Shown here: positions 7,615-14,503 of the stretch, piece after piece | Numbering within the stretch: position 1 is the first letter of the stretch | Layout of the letters: the number at the start of each line of letters is the position of its first letter | NCBI GenBank assembly: GCA_040775095.1 | Contig: JAXGTD010000033.1 | Location: 1 to 32,239, forward strand | From: JAXGTD01 sp040775095 | GTDB taxonomy: Bacteria > Pseudomonadota > Gammaproteobacteria > Chromatiales > Chromatiaceae | Direction: 5' to 3' | Length of the DNA: 32,239 nt | Notes under the pieces: generated by a model | Database searches by the model: none | The model's input: the letters and a program-made list of their open reading frames with translations, nothing else | Told to the model about the DNA's origin: nothing | Made by a program: the position numbers and the translations under genes

Positions 7615-8073
7615 GCAACAACCCGAGGGGGCGGCGCCGCGCGCTACTGCGCCGCGCGATGTCGACCAAGACGCGGCCGCGGGCGTGACCGCGCCCGACT
7701 TCCCCCATCGCATACAGCAGGCCCTGTCGGCTCGGGTACGCCACGGGAAACAACGAGGTGTGTCGTTCACCACCCCCGCGGTGTGAAATCACCCGATTTC
7801 CACTGACAGATATCATCCAAACGGCAGAACGGCCGGTCGAGCCGGCCCGCGAGGATACTCTCCCGATCGATGTCTGTTCGTCGCACCCGCGCACGCGGGG
7901 ACGCCGGCGACACCTCTGGTACCCAAGGCTGCCGATGGCTTCGCGCCCTGTTCTCTACCGTCGCGGTCGACCCGGCCCGATGGAGCGCAACACGCGGCAT
8001 CGCCCCGTCCGGGTACTGACGATGCAACCATGCGCCGCGCCGCCCCTGAACCTCGCTGCCGGAGTCTGACCCG
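7615..8073. other. 459-base noncoding leader before the copper receptor
   Basis: No convincing gene is seen: the short open frames here have compositions typical of GC-rich noise. No cobalamin riboswitch or FNR/DNR box is visible. The region holds several hairpin-forming sequences, including GGCCGG-TCGAG-CCGGCC at 7831-7847 and the structure at 7880-7911, and an AT-richer patch around 7781-7816 (GTGTGAAATCACC, TATCAT) where a promoter could lie. Confidence 0.5.
7880..7911 (+). promoter_or_regulatory. Two-tier hairpin in the receptor leader
   Basis: Outer arms GTCGC (7880-7884) and GCGAC (7907-7911) enclose CCCGCG (7886-7891) and CGCGGG (7894-7899) separated by CA. It lies 163 bases before the receptor start codon. 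With only a 2-base inner gap it is more likely a palindromic protein site than a stable RNA hairpin, or it may be chance in GC-rich DNA. Confidence 0.25.
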
Positions 8074-10413
8074 ATGCAACCGCACCTCAAGCCCCTGACC
8101 GCCCTCCTTGTCCTCTATGCCGCACCAGGCCTGGCCGCGGAGGAGGTCTATGTCCTCGACGAGATCATCGTGACCGGTGACCGGGAGGCCCCGCTCAGCA
8201 CCAATGCCGTCAAGCTGGGCCCCGCCGAGATCGTGCCCCAGCGTGCCCGCACCAGCGATACCGCCAGTCTGCTCACGGGTCTTCCCGGGGTCAGCGCCTA
8301 CGGTGCCGGTGGCGTCTCCAGCCTGCCGGTCATTCGTGGCCTGGCCGATGATCGCCTGCGCACCAGTGTCAATGGCATGGACCTGGTTGCCAGCTGCCCG
8401 AACCACATGAACTCGCCCTTGTCCTACATCGACCCCACCGCGGTGGAGAGCGTAGAGGTCTACTCCGGTGTCACGCCGGTCAGCGTGGGTGGCGACAGCA
8501 TCGGCGGCAGCATCGTCGTGCAGTCCGCGGCGCCGGCATTCGCCGAACCCGGCAAGCGGCTCGCGACGGGTAGCGCGGGCATGTTTTATCGCAGCAACGG
8601 CGATAGCTGGGGCGGGAATCTCACGGGGACCTACGCCACCGACAGCCTGAGCCTCAACTACACGGGCGCCTACGCCCAATCGGACAACTACAAGGCCGGC
8701 GGAAACTTCAAGGACTACACGTTCACCGGACGGGAGGGGCACACGCTGCCTTTGGACGAGGTCGGCTCCACGGCCTACGAGGCGGGCAATCAGTCCGTTC
8801 AGGTCGCGTGGCAGAACGACACTAACCTGGTGGACTTCACCTACGGCCTGCAGCAGATCCCGTTCGAGAACTATCCCAACCAGCGGATGGACATGACCGA
8901 CAACCGCAGTGATCAGTTCAACCTGGGCTACGCGGGCGACTTGAGCTGGGGCACCATCAAGGCGCGGGCCTATTACCAGCACACGCAGCACACCATGGAT
9001 TTCGGCGACGACAAGCGTTTCTGGTATGGCCCCGGGCAGCCACCGAGCGGCTCCGGCGGAGACATCGCCATCAATGGGACGCCCTGCTCGCCCATCTCGG
9101 GGGTCACGATGGTGAACGGCAAGATGGTCGGTTGCGCCGCCGGCATGCCGATGGACACCGACGGCAAGAATGGTGGCCTCACCCTGAGCGCGGATATCCC
9201 ACTCACCGCGGGGGGGCTGCTGCGTGTCGGCGGCGAGTACCAGAACTATCGTCTCGACGACTGGTGGTCGCCCTCCGGCTCGGGCATGTGGCCCTACACC
9301 TTCCAGAACATCAACGACGGCAAGCGCGATCGTTTCGCGCTGTTTGGCGAGTGGGAGATCACGACCGGCCGCTGGATGAACATCCTCGGGTTGCGCTTCG
9401 AGACCGTGAAGATGGACGCCGGTCCGGTGCACGGCTACAACCTCGATACGTTCCCGACCAGCGGGGTCGGCGGCCTGGGCAACCAGACGCGTGACGCGGC
9501 GCTGTTCAATGACCAGTCCCGCGGCAAGACGGACAACAACTGGGACCTCTCCTGGCTCGCCCGCTTCACACCGGACGCCAACCAAAGCTACGAGCTCGGC
9601 CTCGGGCAGAAGACCCGCTCGCCAAACCTCTACGAGCGCTATACCTGGTCCACCTGGCAGATGGCCGCCTTCATGAACAACTTTGTCGGCGACGGCAATG
9701 GCTATGTGGGCAACATCGACCTCGACCCCGAGGTGGCCCGCACCGTCAGTCTCACCGCCGACTGGCACGATGCCACGCGTGAGCGCTGGGGCCTGCGGAT
9801 GACGCCCTACTACACCTACGTGCAGGACTATATCGACGCGGTGCAATGGGATTCGGCAACGAACGCGCCGCGCACCGTGCCCATTGTCGACAACTTCACG
9901 GTCCTCAAATACTTCAACCAGTCGGCCCGCCTCTACGGCATCGACCTTTCCGCGCACTACCTGGTCGCCAGCGGCACCGGCTATGGCGATTTCACGCTGC
10001 AGGGCGTGGCCAGCTACACCAAGGGCGAGAACCGGGACACCGGCGACAATCTCTACAACATCATGCCGTTGAACGGCACGATCGCGCTGACGCAAACCGT
10101 CGGTGCCTGGAGCAATACCATCGAGGGCGAGTTCGTGGCGGGCAAGGAGGATGTCTCCCAGGTGCGCAACGAGATGCAGACGGCGGGCTACGGGCTCGCG
10201 AACCTGCGCAGCCGCTACCAGAAAAAGACCTGGAGTCTGGAGGTAGGCATCGAAAACCTGTTCGACCGATTCTACGACCACCCCCTCGGCGGCGCCTACG
10301 TCGGCCAGGGCACGACCATGTCGATCCCGCCCCTGCCCAACCAACCCCAGTGGGGCACGCCGGTGCCCGGGCCCGGCCGCTCGATCTATGCCTCCGTCAA
10401 CCTGATGTTCTGA
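8074..10413 (+). CDS. oprC: TonB-dependent copper receptor, OprC/NosA type
   Basis: A 779-residue outer-membrane receptor: signal peptide (about 1-22, ending GLAAEE), TonB box-like VYVLDEIIVTG (25-35), plug domain with SDTASLLTGLPGVSAYGAGG and VESVEVYSGVTPVSVGGDSIGG, then a 22-strand-type barrel ending NLMF with the usual terminal Phe. In P. aeruginosa OprC, copper is bound by a Cys-x-x-x-Met in the plug and a His-x-Met in the barrel. Both are present here: Cys108-Pro-Asn-His-Met112 and His306-Thr-Met308. Homologues (NosA of P. stutzeri) are tied to copper supply for nitrous oxide reductase. It is transcribed alone, with a 459-base leader, and converges on a two-component pair. The ATG at 8074 gives a proper signal peptide. 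Confidence 0.88.
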   Translation: MQPHLKPLTALLVLYAAPGLAAEEVYVLDEIIVTGDREAPLSTNAVKLGPAEIVPQRARTSDTASLLTGLPGVSAYGAGGVSSLPVIRGLADDRLRTSVNGMDLVASCPNHMNSPLSYIDPTAVESVEVYSGVTPVSVGGDSIGGSIVVQSAAPAFAEPGKRLATGSAGMFYRSNGDSWGGNLTGTYATDSLSLNYTGAYAQSDNYKAGGNFKDYTFTGREGHTLPLDEVGSTAYEAGNQSVQVAWQNDTNLVDFTYGLQQIPFENYPNQRMDMTDNRSDQFNLGYAGDLSWGTIKARAYYQHTQHTMDFGDDKRFWYGPGQPPSGSGGDIAINGTPCSPISGVTMVNGKMVGCAAGMPMDTDGKNGGLTLSADIPLTAGGLLRVGGEYQNYRLDDWWSPSGSGMWPYTFQNINDGKRDRFALFGEWEITTGRWMNILGLRFETVKMDAGPVHGYNLDTFPTSGVGGLGNQTRDAALFNDQSRGKTDNNWDLSWLARFTPDANQSYELGLGQKTRSPNLYERYTWSTWQMAAFMNNFVGDGNGYVGNIDLDPEVARTVSLTADWHDATRERWGLRMTPYYTYVQDYIDAVQWDSATNAPRTVPIVDNFTVLKYFNQSARLYGIDLSAHYLVASGTGYGDFTLQGVASYTKGENRDTGDNLYNIMPLNGTIALTQTVGAWSNTIEGEFVAGKEDVSQVRNEMQTAGYGLANLRSRYQKKTWSLEVGIENLFDRFYDHPLGGAYVGQGTTMSIPPLPNQPQWGTPVPGPGRSIYASVNLMF

Positions 10414-10429
10414 CCTCGGCCCGGGTCCC

Positions 10430-10481
10430 TCGCGCGGCCCTCCGCGTCAAGCCCCACCCATCGGGGCGAAGGGCCGCGCGA
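10430..10481. terminator. Nested hairpin between convergent receptor and kinase genes
   Basis: Perfect 12-base inverted repeat TCGCGCGGCCCT (10430-10441) and AGGGCCGCGCGA (10470-10481). Inside it is a second hairpin, GCCCC (10451-10455) and GGGGC (10463-10467) with a 7-base loop. It lies in the 102-base gap between the two stop codons and can act from either side. No T-tract is seen. Confidence 0.7.
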
Positions 10482-10515
10482 CGGATCGCCCCGGTGCCAC
10501 CACGCCGCGCGGGCC

Positions 10516-11841
10516 TCAGCCAGGCCGATCCGCCGACGCTATCGGCACCTGGACCCAGGCCGCCAGGCCCCCCTCGCGTCGGTTCTCCAGCCAGACCTGC
10601 CAGCCGTTGGCCTGGGCGAGCTGGCGAACGATGGCCAGCCCCAGGCCGGTACCGCCCGTGGCCGGGCTGCGCGAGGCGTCCACCCGATGAAATGGGCGGA
10701 ACACGGCCTCCATCTGCTCCGAGGGAATCCCTGGACCCCGATCGAGCACGCCGACGCGCCACGTCGTTCCAACGATCTCGGCCCGCAGCTCGAGCGCACC
10801 GTCGCGCGAATAGCGTTGGGCATTGGCCAGCAGATTCCCGAGCACCCGGCGCAGCGCGCCGGGCGGCGCACGCAGCGCGAGCGGCGAACAGCGTACCCGG
10901 ACCTCGGCGCCGGCCTCGCGCACCGGCCGCGCGAGCTCCTCGAGCAAGTCGCAAACCTCCACTGGCACTGGCTGTTCCAGGCCAAGCCCTCGCGCCAGGC
11001 CCAGCACATCGCCGACCAGGCGGTTCATCTCCTCGATCTCACGTTCCAGCCGTTCCACCCAGACCCGTCCGGGGCGACGCTGCTGCATCTCGAGCGCCAG
11101 ACGCATACGCGCCAGCGGGGTGCGCAGATCGTGTGACAGGCCGGCGAGCAGCGTCGTGCGGGCCTCGAGCAGGTCCTGTACCTGCCGAGCCAGTCGGTTG
11201 AAACGTCGCGCGAGGGCGGCCAGCTCGCGCGGACCGGTCTCGGGGAGCAGCGCCGGGGTCTCGCCCCGCCCCAGGGTCGCCGCGGCGTCATCGAAGCGCC
11301 TGATTGGCGCAACGATGCGCTGTCCCAGCCAACAGGCGGTGAGCCCGGCCAGCAGCAGCCCCGCGACCAGGGTGATCCCGGCCGCGACCAGCGGTCGCGG
11401 ACCGATCCGGGAGGCGGGAAAACCGAGCCAAAGTGTCCGCCCGCCGGCGGGCAGGGACACCCATACCCAGGGCGCGTCATCGCGATCGAGGCTGACCATG
11501 TCCACCGGTTTGCCCACCCGGCCAGCCAGCCGCGCCTGAAGCTCGTGCAGATAGGGGCTCTGCCAGACCACCGCCGGCTCTCCGACGGGCGGTTCCTGGA
11601 TGAGGGTCAAGCCATGCGAGGCCAGCAGCTCCCGTTCGAACGCCGGCCGGGTCGCGGGCGGCAGCTCGCTCCAGGTCTGTGCCGAGAGCACCATCAGGCC
11701 CGTCAGGTCCGCGGTGGCCCGGCGCGCCATCGGCAGCATCAGCAGATACCCCACCGCGAGCGCCGCCAGGATCTCGAACAGCACGAACACCAGTCCAAGG
11801 CGCAGGGCGTTCTGCTGGCTGAGGCTCAGGGTGTATCGCAT
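10516..11841 (-). CDS. Sensor histidine kinase (EnvZ-like)
   Basis: A 441-residue membrane kinase: first membrane helix about 13-38, periplasmic segment about 40-148, second helix about 150-172, HAMP about 173-225. The dimerisation/phosphoacceptor helix has LSHDLRTPLARMRLALEM (His237). The ATPase domain shows LGNLLANAQRYS (N box), VLDRGPGIP (G1) and GGTGLGLAIVRQLA (G2). All catalytic boxes are intact. The domain order matches EnvZ-type osmosensor or cation-sensing kinases. The signal is unknown, but the short periplasmic region faces the compartment where the nearby secreted proteins would act. It starts nine bases after the regulator gene and is co-transcribed with it. Confidence 0.92.
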   Translation of the reverse strand: MRYTLSLSQQNALRLGLVFVLFEILAALAVGYLLMLPMARRATADLTGLMVLSAQTWSELPPATRPAFERELLASHGLTLIQEPPVGEPAVVWQSPYLHELQARLAGRVGKPVDMVSLDRDDAPWVWVSLPAGGRTLWLGFPASRIGPRPLVAAGITLVAGLLLAGLTACWLGQRIVAPIRRFDDAAATLGRGETPALLPETGPRELAALARRFNRLARQVQDLLEARTTLLAGLSHDLRTPLARMRLALEMQQRRPGRVWVERLEREIEEMNRLVGDVLGLARGLGLEQPVPVEVCDLLEELARPVREAGAEVRVRCSPLALRAPPGALRRVLGNLLANAQRYSRDGALELRAEIVGTTWRVGVLDRGPGIPSEQMEAVFRPFHRVDASRSPATGGTGLGLAIVRQLAQANGWQVWLENRREGGLAAWVQVPIASADRPG

Positions 11842-11850
11842 CCCGGCGAC

Positions 11851-12561
11851 TCAGGACGCGGCGCCTCGCGGGTTGAACAGGTAACCCGCACCGCGGACCG
11901 TGCGGATGAACACCGGGTGGCCGGGGTCGGGCTCGATCTTGCGGCGCAGGCGGGCCACCCGGATGTCGACGGTACGATCGTAAGGGTCGCGTTCATACCC
12001 CTTGAGCAGATCGAGCAACAGGTCCCGGCTCAGCACCCGACCGGGGCGCTCGATGAAGGCCAGCAGCAGGTCGTACTCGGCCCCAGACAGACCCATATCC
12101 GCGTCATCGCGCAGCAGGCGCCGGGCCGCGCGATCCAGCCGATAGGGACCAAATGAATCGCCCGGCGCGGGGGTCACGGCCGCCGCGGGCTGCGCCCGGC
12201 GCAGCAGCGCACGCAGCCGGGCGAGCAGCTCGCGCGGACTGAAGGGCTTTGGAAGATAGTCGTCGGCACCAACCTCCAGCCCGACCACACGATCGATCTC
12301 CTCGCCCCGGGCCGAGAGGATCAGGATCGGTAGGCTGTAACGCGTGCGCAGCTCCCGGGTGAGCGCGAGCCCGTCCACGCCGGGCAGCATCAGGTCCAGC
12401 ACGATCGCATCGGGCATGGTTTGATCCATGACGCGGCGCATCTCCTCGCCGTCGCCGGCCAGATCGACAACGAAACCGGTGTCGGTCAGATAGGCGTCCA
12501 ACAGCTCCCGCAGCGCGGGATCGTCGTCCACCACCAGAATGCGCGCGCTCGTGTTCGTCAT
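11851..12561 (-). CDS. OmpR-family response regulator
   Basis: A 236-residue regulator with a receiver domain (acidic Asp12-Asp14 in VVDDDPALR, phosphoacceptor Asp56 in VLDLMLPGVDG, Ser83 in ILSARG, Lys105 in LPKPFSP). A winged-helix DNA-binding domain runs from about 130 to 232, with SGAEYDLLLAFIERPGRVLSRDLLLDLL and the C-terminal hairpin IRTVRGAGYLF. It is the partner of the kinase directly downstream. The start at 12561 fits the family. It is divergent from the small secreted protein gene at 12708 with 146 bases between, so it may control that cluster; this is inference. Confidence 0.93.
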   Translation of the reverse strand: MTNTSARILVVDDDPALRELLDAYLTDTGFVVDLAGDGEEMRRVMDQTMPDAIVLDLMLPGVDGLALTRELRTRYSLPILILSARGEEIDRVVGLEVGADDYLPKPFSPRELLARLRALLRRAQPAAAVTPAPGDSFGPYRLDRAARRLLRDDADMGLSGAEYDLLLAFIERPGRVLSRDLLLDLLKGYERDPYDRTVDIRVARLRRKIEPDPGHPVFIRTVRGAGYLFNPRGAAS

Positions 12562-12581
12562 GTCCCCAGCTTATCCGAGAA

Positions 12582-12597
12582 CGAGACAAGGGTCTCG
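12582..12597. promoter_or_regulatory. Inverted repeat in divergent promoter region
   Basis: CGAGAC (12582-12587) and GTCTCG (12592-12597) form a perfect 6-base inverted repeat around AAGG. It lies 21 bases before the response-regulator start, between the divergent genes. OmpR-type proteins usually bind direct repeats, so this may be for another regulator or form a leader hairpin. Confidence 0.35.
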
Positions 12598-12707
12598 ACC
12601 GGACACCCGCGGTTACAGAACGATACGCGCCGCAACGCGGATGAAAAACCCCCGCGACACGGCTGGTCCAGACTCTACACCCGTCAGCACGAAGCCATTG
12701 CTCCACC

Positions 12708-13118
12708 ATGAAAGACGCAATTCTCCCCGTCCTGCTGCTCGCCGCCCTGGCCCCGGCCGGTGCGAGCGCGCAGGACGCGCGCCCGAGCCTCCCATCGCTG
12801 GACCTCTCCGTTCCACGGGAATCGATCCCAAGCGGCGAGCTGAGCAGGACATGGAGCTCGGCCCCGCGCCAACAGGACGCGCAGTTGCCTGATCTGGGCG
12901 CAGGCGTCAGCCGCCCGGCGGGCCAAAGCGGTTCGCGCCGCGGCGCAATGCGCGCGGATCTGCCATACGGCGCCGGCTATGAGGCCCGGCAGGCAGAGGG
13001 CTGGCACGGCATGGATCAGGGAGCCGGCCAGGGAGCCAGTCAGGGAACGGGCCAGGCAATGGGACAGGGAATGGGCCAGGGGGCGAGTCAAGGCATGGGC
13101 AGAGGGCGGGGGCGCTGA
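12708..13118 (+). CDS. Small secreted protein with Gly-Gln-Met repeats
   Basis: A 136-residue protein I do not recognise. Residues 1-22 look like a signal peptide (MKDAILPVLLLAALAPAGASAQ). The middle is Ser/Pro/Arg-rich. The C-terminal third is a low-complexity tail built on Gln-Gly-x-x units (QGAG, QGAS, QGTG, QAMG, QGMG) that ends GRGRGR. It has five methionines in about 35 residues and no cysteine. Such tails can bind soft metals or stay disordered, but no function can be assigned. It is divergent from the two-component pair and precedes another low-complexity secreted protein. There is no clear ribosome site; the start is set by the signal peptide. Confidence 0.6.
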   Translation: MKDAILPVLLLAALAPAGASAQDARPSLPSLDLSVPRESIPSGELSRTWSSAPRQQDAQLPDLGAGVSRPAGQSGSRRGAMRADLPYGAGYEARQAEGWHGMDQGAGQGASQGTGQAMGQGMGQGASQGMGRGRGR

Positions 13119-13187
13119 GTGCTGCGTGCTGCGTGCTGCGTGCTGCGTGCTGCGTGCTGCGTGCTGCGTGCTGCGTGCTGCGTGCTG
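13119..13187 (+). repeat. GTGCTGC heptamer tandem array (9.9 copies)
   Basis: Nine complete GTGCTGC units plus GTGCTG begin on the base after the stop codon of the previous gene and end 35 bases before the next start codon. All copies are identical, pointing to recent expansion by slippage. Seven is not a multiple of three, so the array opens all frames and creates spurious Cys-Cys-Val-Leu-Arg-Ala frames on this strand. Confidence 0.97.
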
Positions 13188-13222
13188 AAAGATCATCCAT
13201 TGAGCTTAACGAGGTAAACACC

Positions 13223-13534
13223 ATGAACAAGAGCCTTCTCATCACCCGGCTCGCGTTGACTGCCGTAACAGCCCTGACCCTGTCGCTGAATGCCCAGGCA
13301 CGTGGAGGCAACGGCGGCGGTGGCGGTGGCGGCGGAATGCACCAGGGCGGTGGCGGCTACTCCCAGTCCGGCGGCGGGCAGGGCGACATGAGCCAGCAGC
13401 GGATCCGGACCCAGGATCAATCGCTGGGAGGGAGCATGACGCAAAACCGGCAGATGCAACAGCAGCAGACCCAAAGCAGCAGTTTCTCGGACGACATGGC
13501 GCAACGGCGCGCGACGAGGCAGCTGTCGCAGTAA
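13223..13534 (+). CDS. Small secreted Gly/Gln-rich protein
   Basis: A 103-residue protein without a known domain. The signal peptide is MNKSLLITRLALTAVTALTLSLNAQA (cleavage near 26). A poly-Gly stretch broken by MHQ and YSQS follows, then a Gln/Met/Ser-rich tail (MSQQRIRTQDQSLGGSM, QMQQQQTQSSS) and a basic end. The ATG at 13223 has GAGG at 13211-13214, eight bases upstream. The longer open frame upstream runs only through the heptamer array and is rejected. It lies between another low-complexity secreted protein and a DUF2202 protein, so the three probably serve one envelope process. It lacks cysteine; a metal-binding or surface-polymer role is possible but not shown. Confidence 0.7.
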   Translation: MNKSLLITRLALTAVTALTLSLNAQARGGNGGGGGGGGMHQGGGGYSQSGGGQGDMSQQRIRTQDQSLGGSMTQNRQMQQQQTQSSSFSDDMAQRRATRQLSQ

Positions 13535-13580
13535 CCCTGAGAACGGCGGCCGACCGCGACGGGCGTGACGCGATCTACTG

Positions 13581-13594
13581 TTTCTATTTAGAAA
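13581..13594. promoter_or_regulatory. AT-rich palindrome upstream of DUF2202 gene
   Basis: TTTCTA-TT-TAGAAA is a perfect inverted repeat with a 2-base spacer in an otherwise very GC-rich stretch, about 137 bases before the DUF2202 start and 47 after the preceding stop. It could be an operator with an associated promoter. The wider gap 13535-13731 holds no gene. Confidence 0.4.
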
Positions 13595-13731
13595 ACCTGG
13601 TTCGAGCCGGCCCACGACATCGGGGCCGTCCAACTGCCGTTTCCCGGAAAAGGACCGAAAACCCGTCATCCCGGCCGCCGCCTCCCCGACGGCCCCAAGG
13701 GGTGACCCACACCTGACATTGACCCGAAATC

Positions 13732-14367
13732 ATGATGAATATTCGCTCTTTCATGACCCCGCTGATCCTCGTCGCCGGGATCGGCATGACCACCGCGCCG
13801 GCAATGGCCAAGGGACCCAACGGATCGATCGGCAGCCAGGGCGCGCCAGATCCCAGGACGACGGTCTCGGAGCTGAGCATCGAAGAGGCCGACACCCTGC
13901 TGTGGATGCGCGAGGAGGAAAAGCTGGCCCGCGATGTCTACCAGGTCCTCTACGCGCAATGGAAGGATCCCGTCTTTCAACAGATCGCCTCATCCGAGCA
14001 ACGGCACTTCGATGCCGTTGGCGACAAGATCGAGACCTACGGGTTGGTCGACCCGGCCCTGCCGGGTATCGGCGACTTCACGAACAGCCAGATACAGGTG
14101 CTCTACGACGAGCTGGTCTCCAGCGGCGAGGTCTCGCTCGTCGAGGGACTGATCGTCGGCGCCACCATCGAGGACATGGACATCCTGGATCTGCAGCAGT
14201 CGATCGATGCCACCGACGAAAAGCCCCTGAAGACCACCTATCAGAATCTGCTGGACGGCTCGAAGAACCACCTGCGTGCCTTCGTCGGGCGCTTACGGGA
14301 TCTGGGTGTCGAGTACGAGCCACGGTACATCGATGCGCTGCTGTTCGACGCCATCGTGGGCATCTGA
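13732..14367 (+). CDS. Secreted DUF2202 ferritin-like protein
   Basis: A 211-residue protein with a signal peptide (about 1-26, ending APAMA) and a DUF2202 domain from about 45 to 205. Recognisable parts are SIEEADTLLWMREEEKLARDVYQVLY, read as two adjoining stretches, then QQIASSEQRHFDAVGDKIETYGL, and the later DLQQSIDATDEKPLKTTYQNLLDGSKNHLRAF. Glu and His spacing (Glu in EEEKLARD, Glu-x-x-His in SSEQRHF, His near NHLRAF) is that of the ferritin-like four-helix diiron family. Activity is not known; periplasmic iron or copper handling or peroxide protection are guesses. ATG codons at 13732 and 13735 are both possible. The gene converges on urtD. Confidence 0.88.
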   Translation: MMNIRSFMTPLILVAGIGMTTAPAMAKGPNGSIGSQGAPDPRTTVSELSIEEADTLLWMREEEKLARDVYQVLYAQWKDPVFQQIASSEQRHFDAVGDKIETYGLVDPALPGIGDFTNSQIQVLYDELVSSGEVSLVEGLIVGATIEDMDILDLQQSIDATDEKPLKTTYQNLLDGSKNHLRAFVGRLRDLGVEYEPRYIDALLFDAIVGI

Positions 14368-14391
14368 CCGCGGACTCCGGGCACCGACCGA

Positions 14392-14412
14392 TCCGGGCCG
14401 CCATGGCCCGGA
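14392..14412. terminator. Strong hairpin between DUF2202 gene and urtD
   Basis: Perfect 8-base inverted repeat TCCGGGCC (14392-14399) and GGCCCGGA (14405-14412) with a 5-base loop (GCCAT). It is placed 24 bases after the DUF2202 stop in the 136-base convergent gap. There is no clear T-tract. Confidence 0.6.
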
Positions 14413-14503
14413 CGGCAAACGCCCTGCGCAGGCACATCCCGCGTGCGCGGAGCGCGGCTGTGGTGCGGTGCCGCCCTGCTTGCCTCGCTCCCCCTCGCCC
14501 CGA

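Noticed and set aside
7615..8073. Possible cobalamin riboswitch before the TonB receptor
   Set aside because: No B12-box-like GCCACTG element or surrounding structure is seen, and the receptor motifs point to copper.
7813..10344. 843-residue open frame antisense to the copper receptor
   Set aside because: It is a high-GC shadow of the receptor gene, with no recognisable domain, while the plus strand codes for a complete signal peptide, plug and barrel.
12979..13188. Open frames reading Cys-Cys-Val-Leu-Arg-Ala repeats (and His-Ser-Thr-Gln-His repeats on the other strand)
   Set aside because: They are produced by the GTGCTGC heptamer array and overlap better-supported secreted genes; no ribosome site or domain supports them.
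13599..13608. GGTTCGAGCC resembling a tRNA T-loop
   Set aside because: The flanking bases do not form a 5-base T stem, and no acceptor, D or anticodon arms are found around it.
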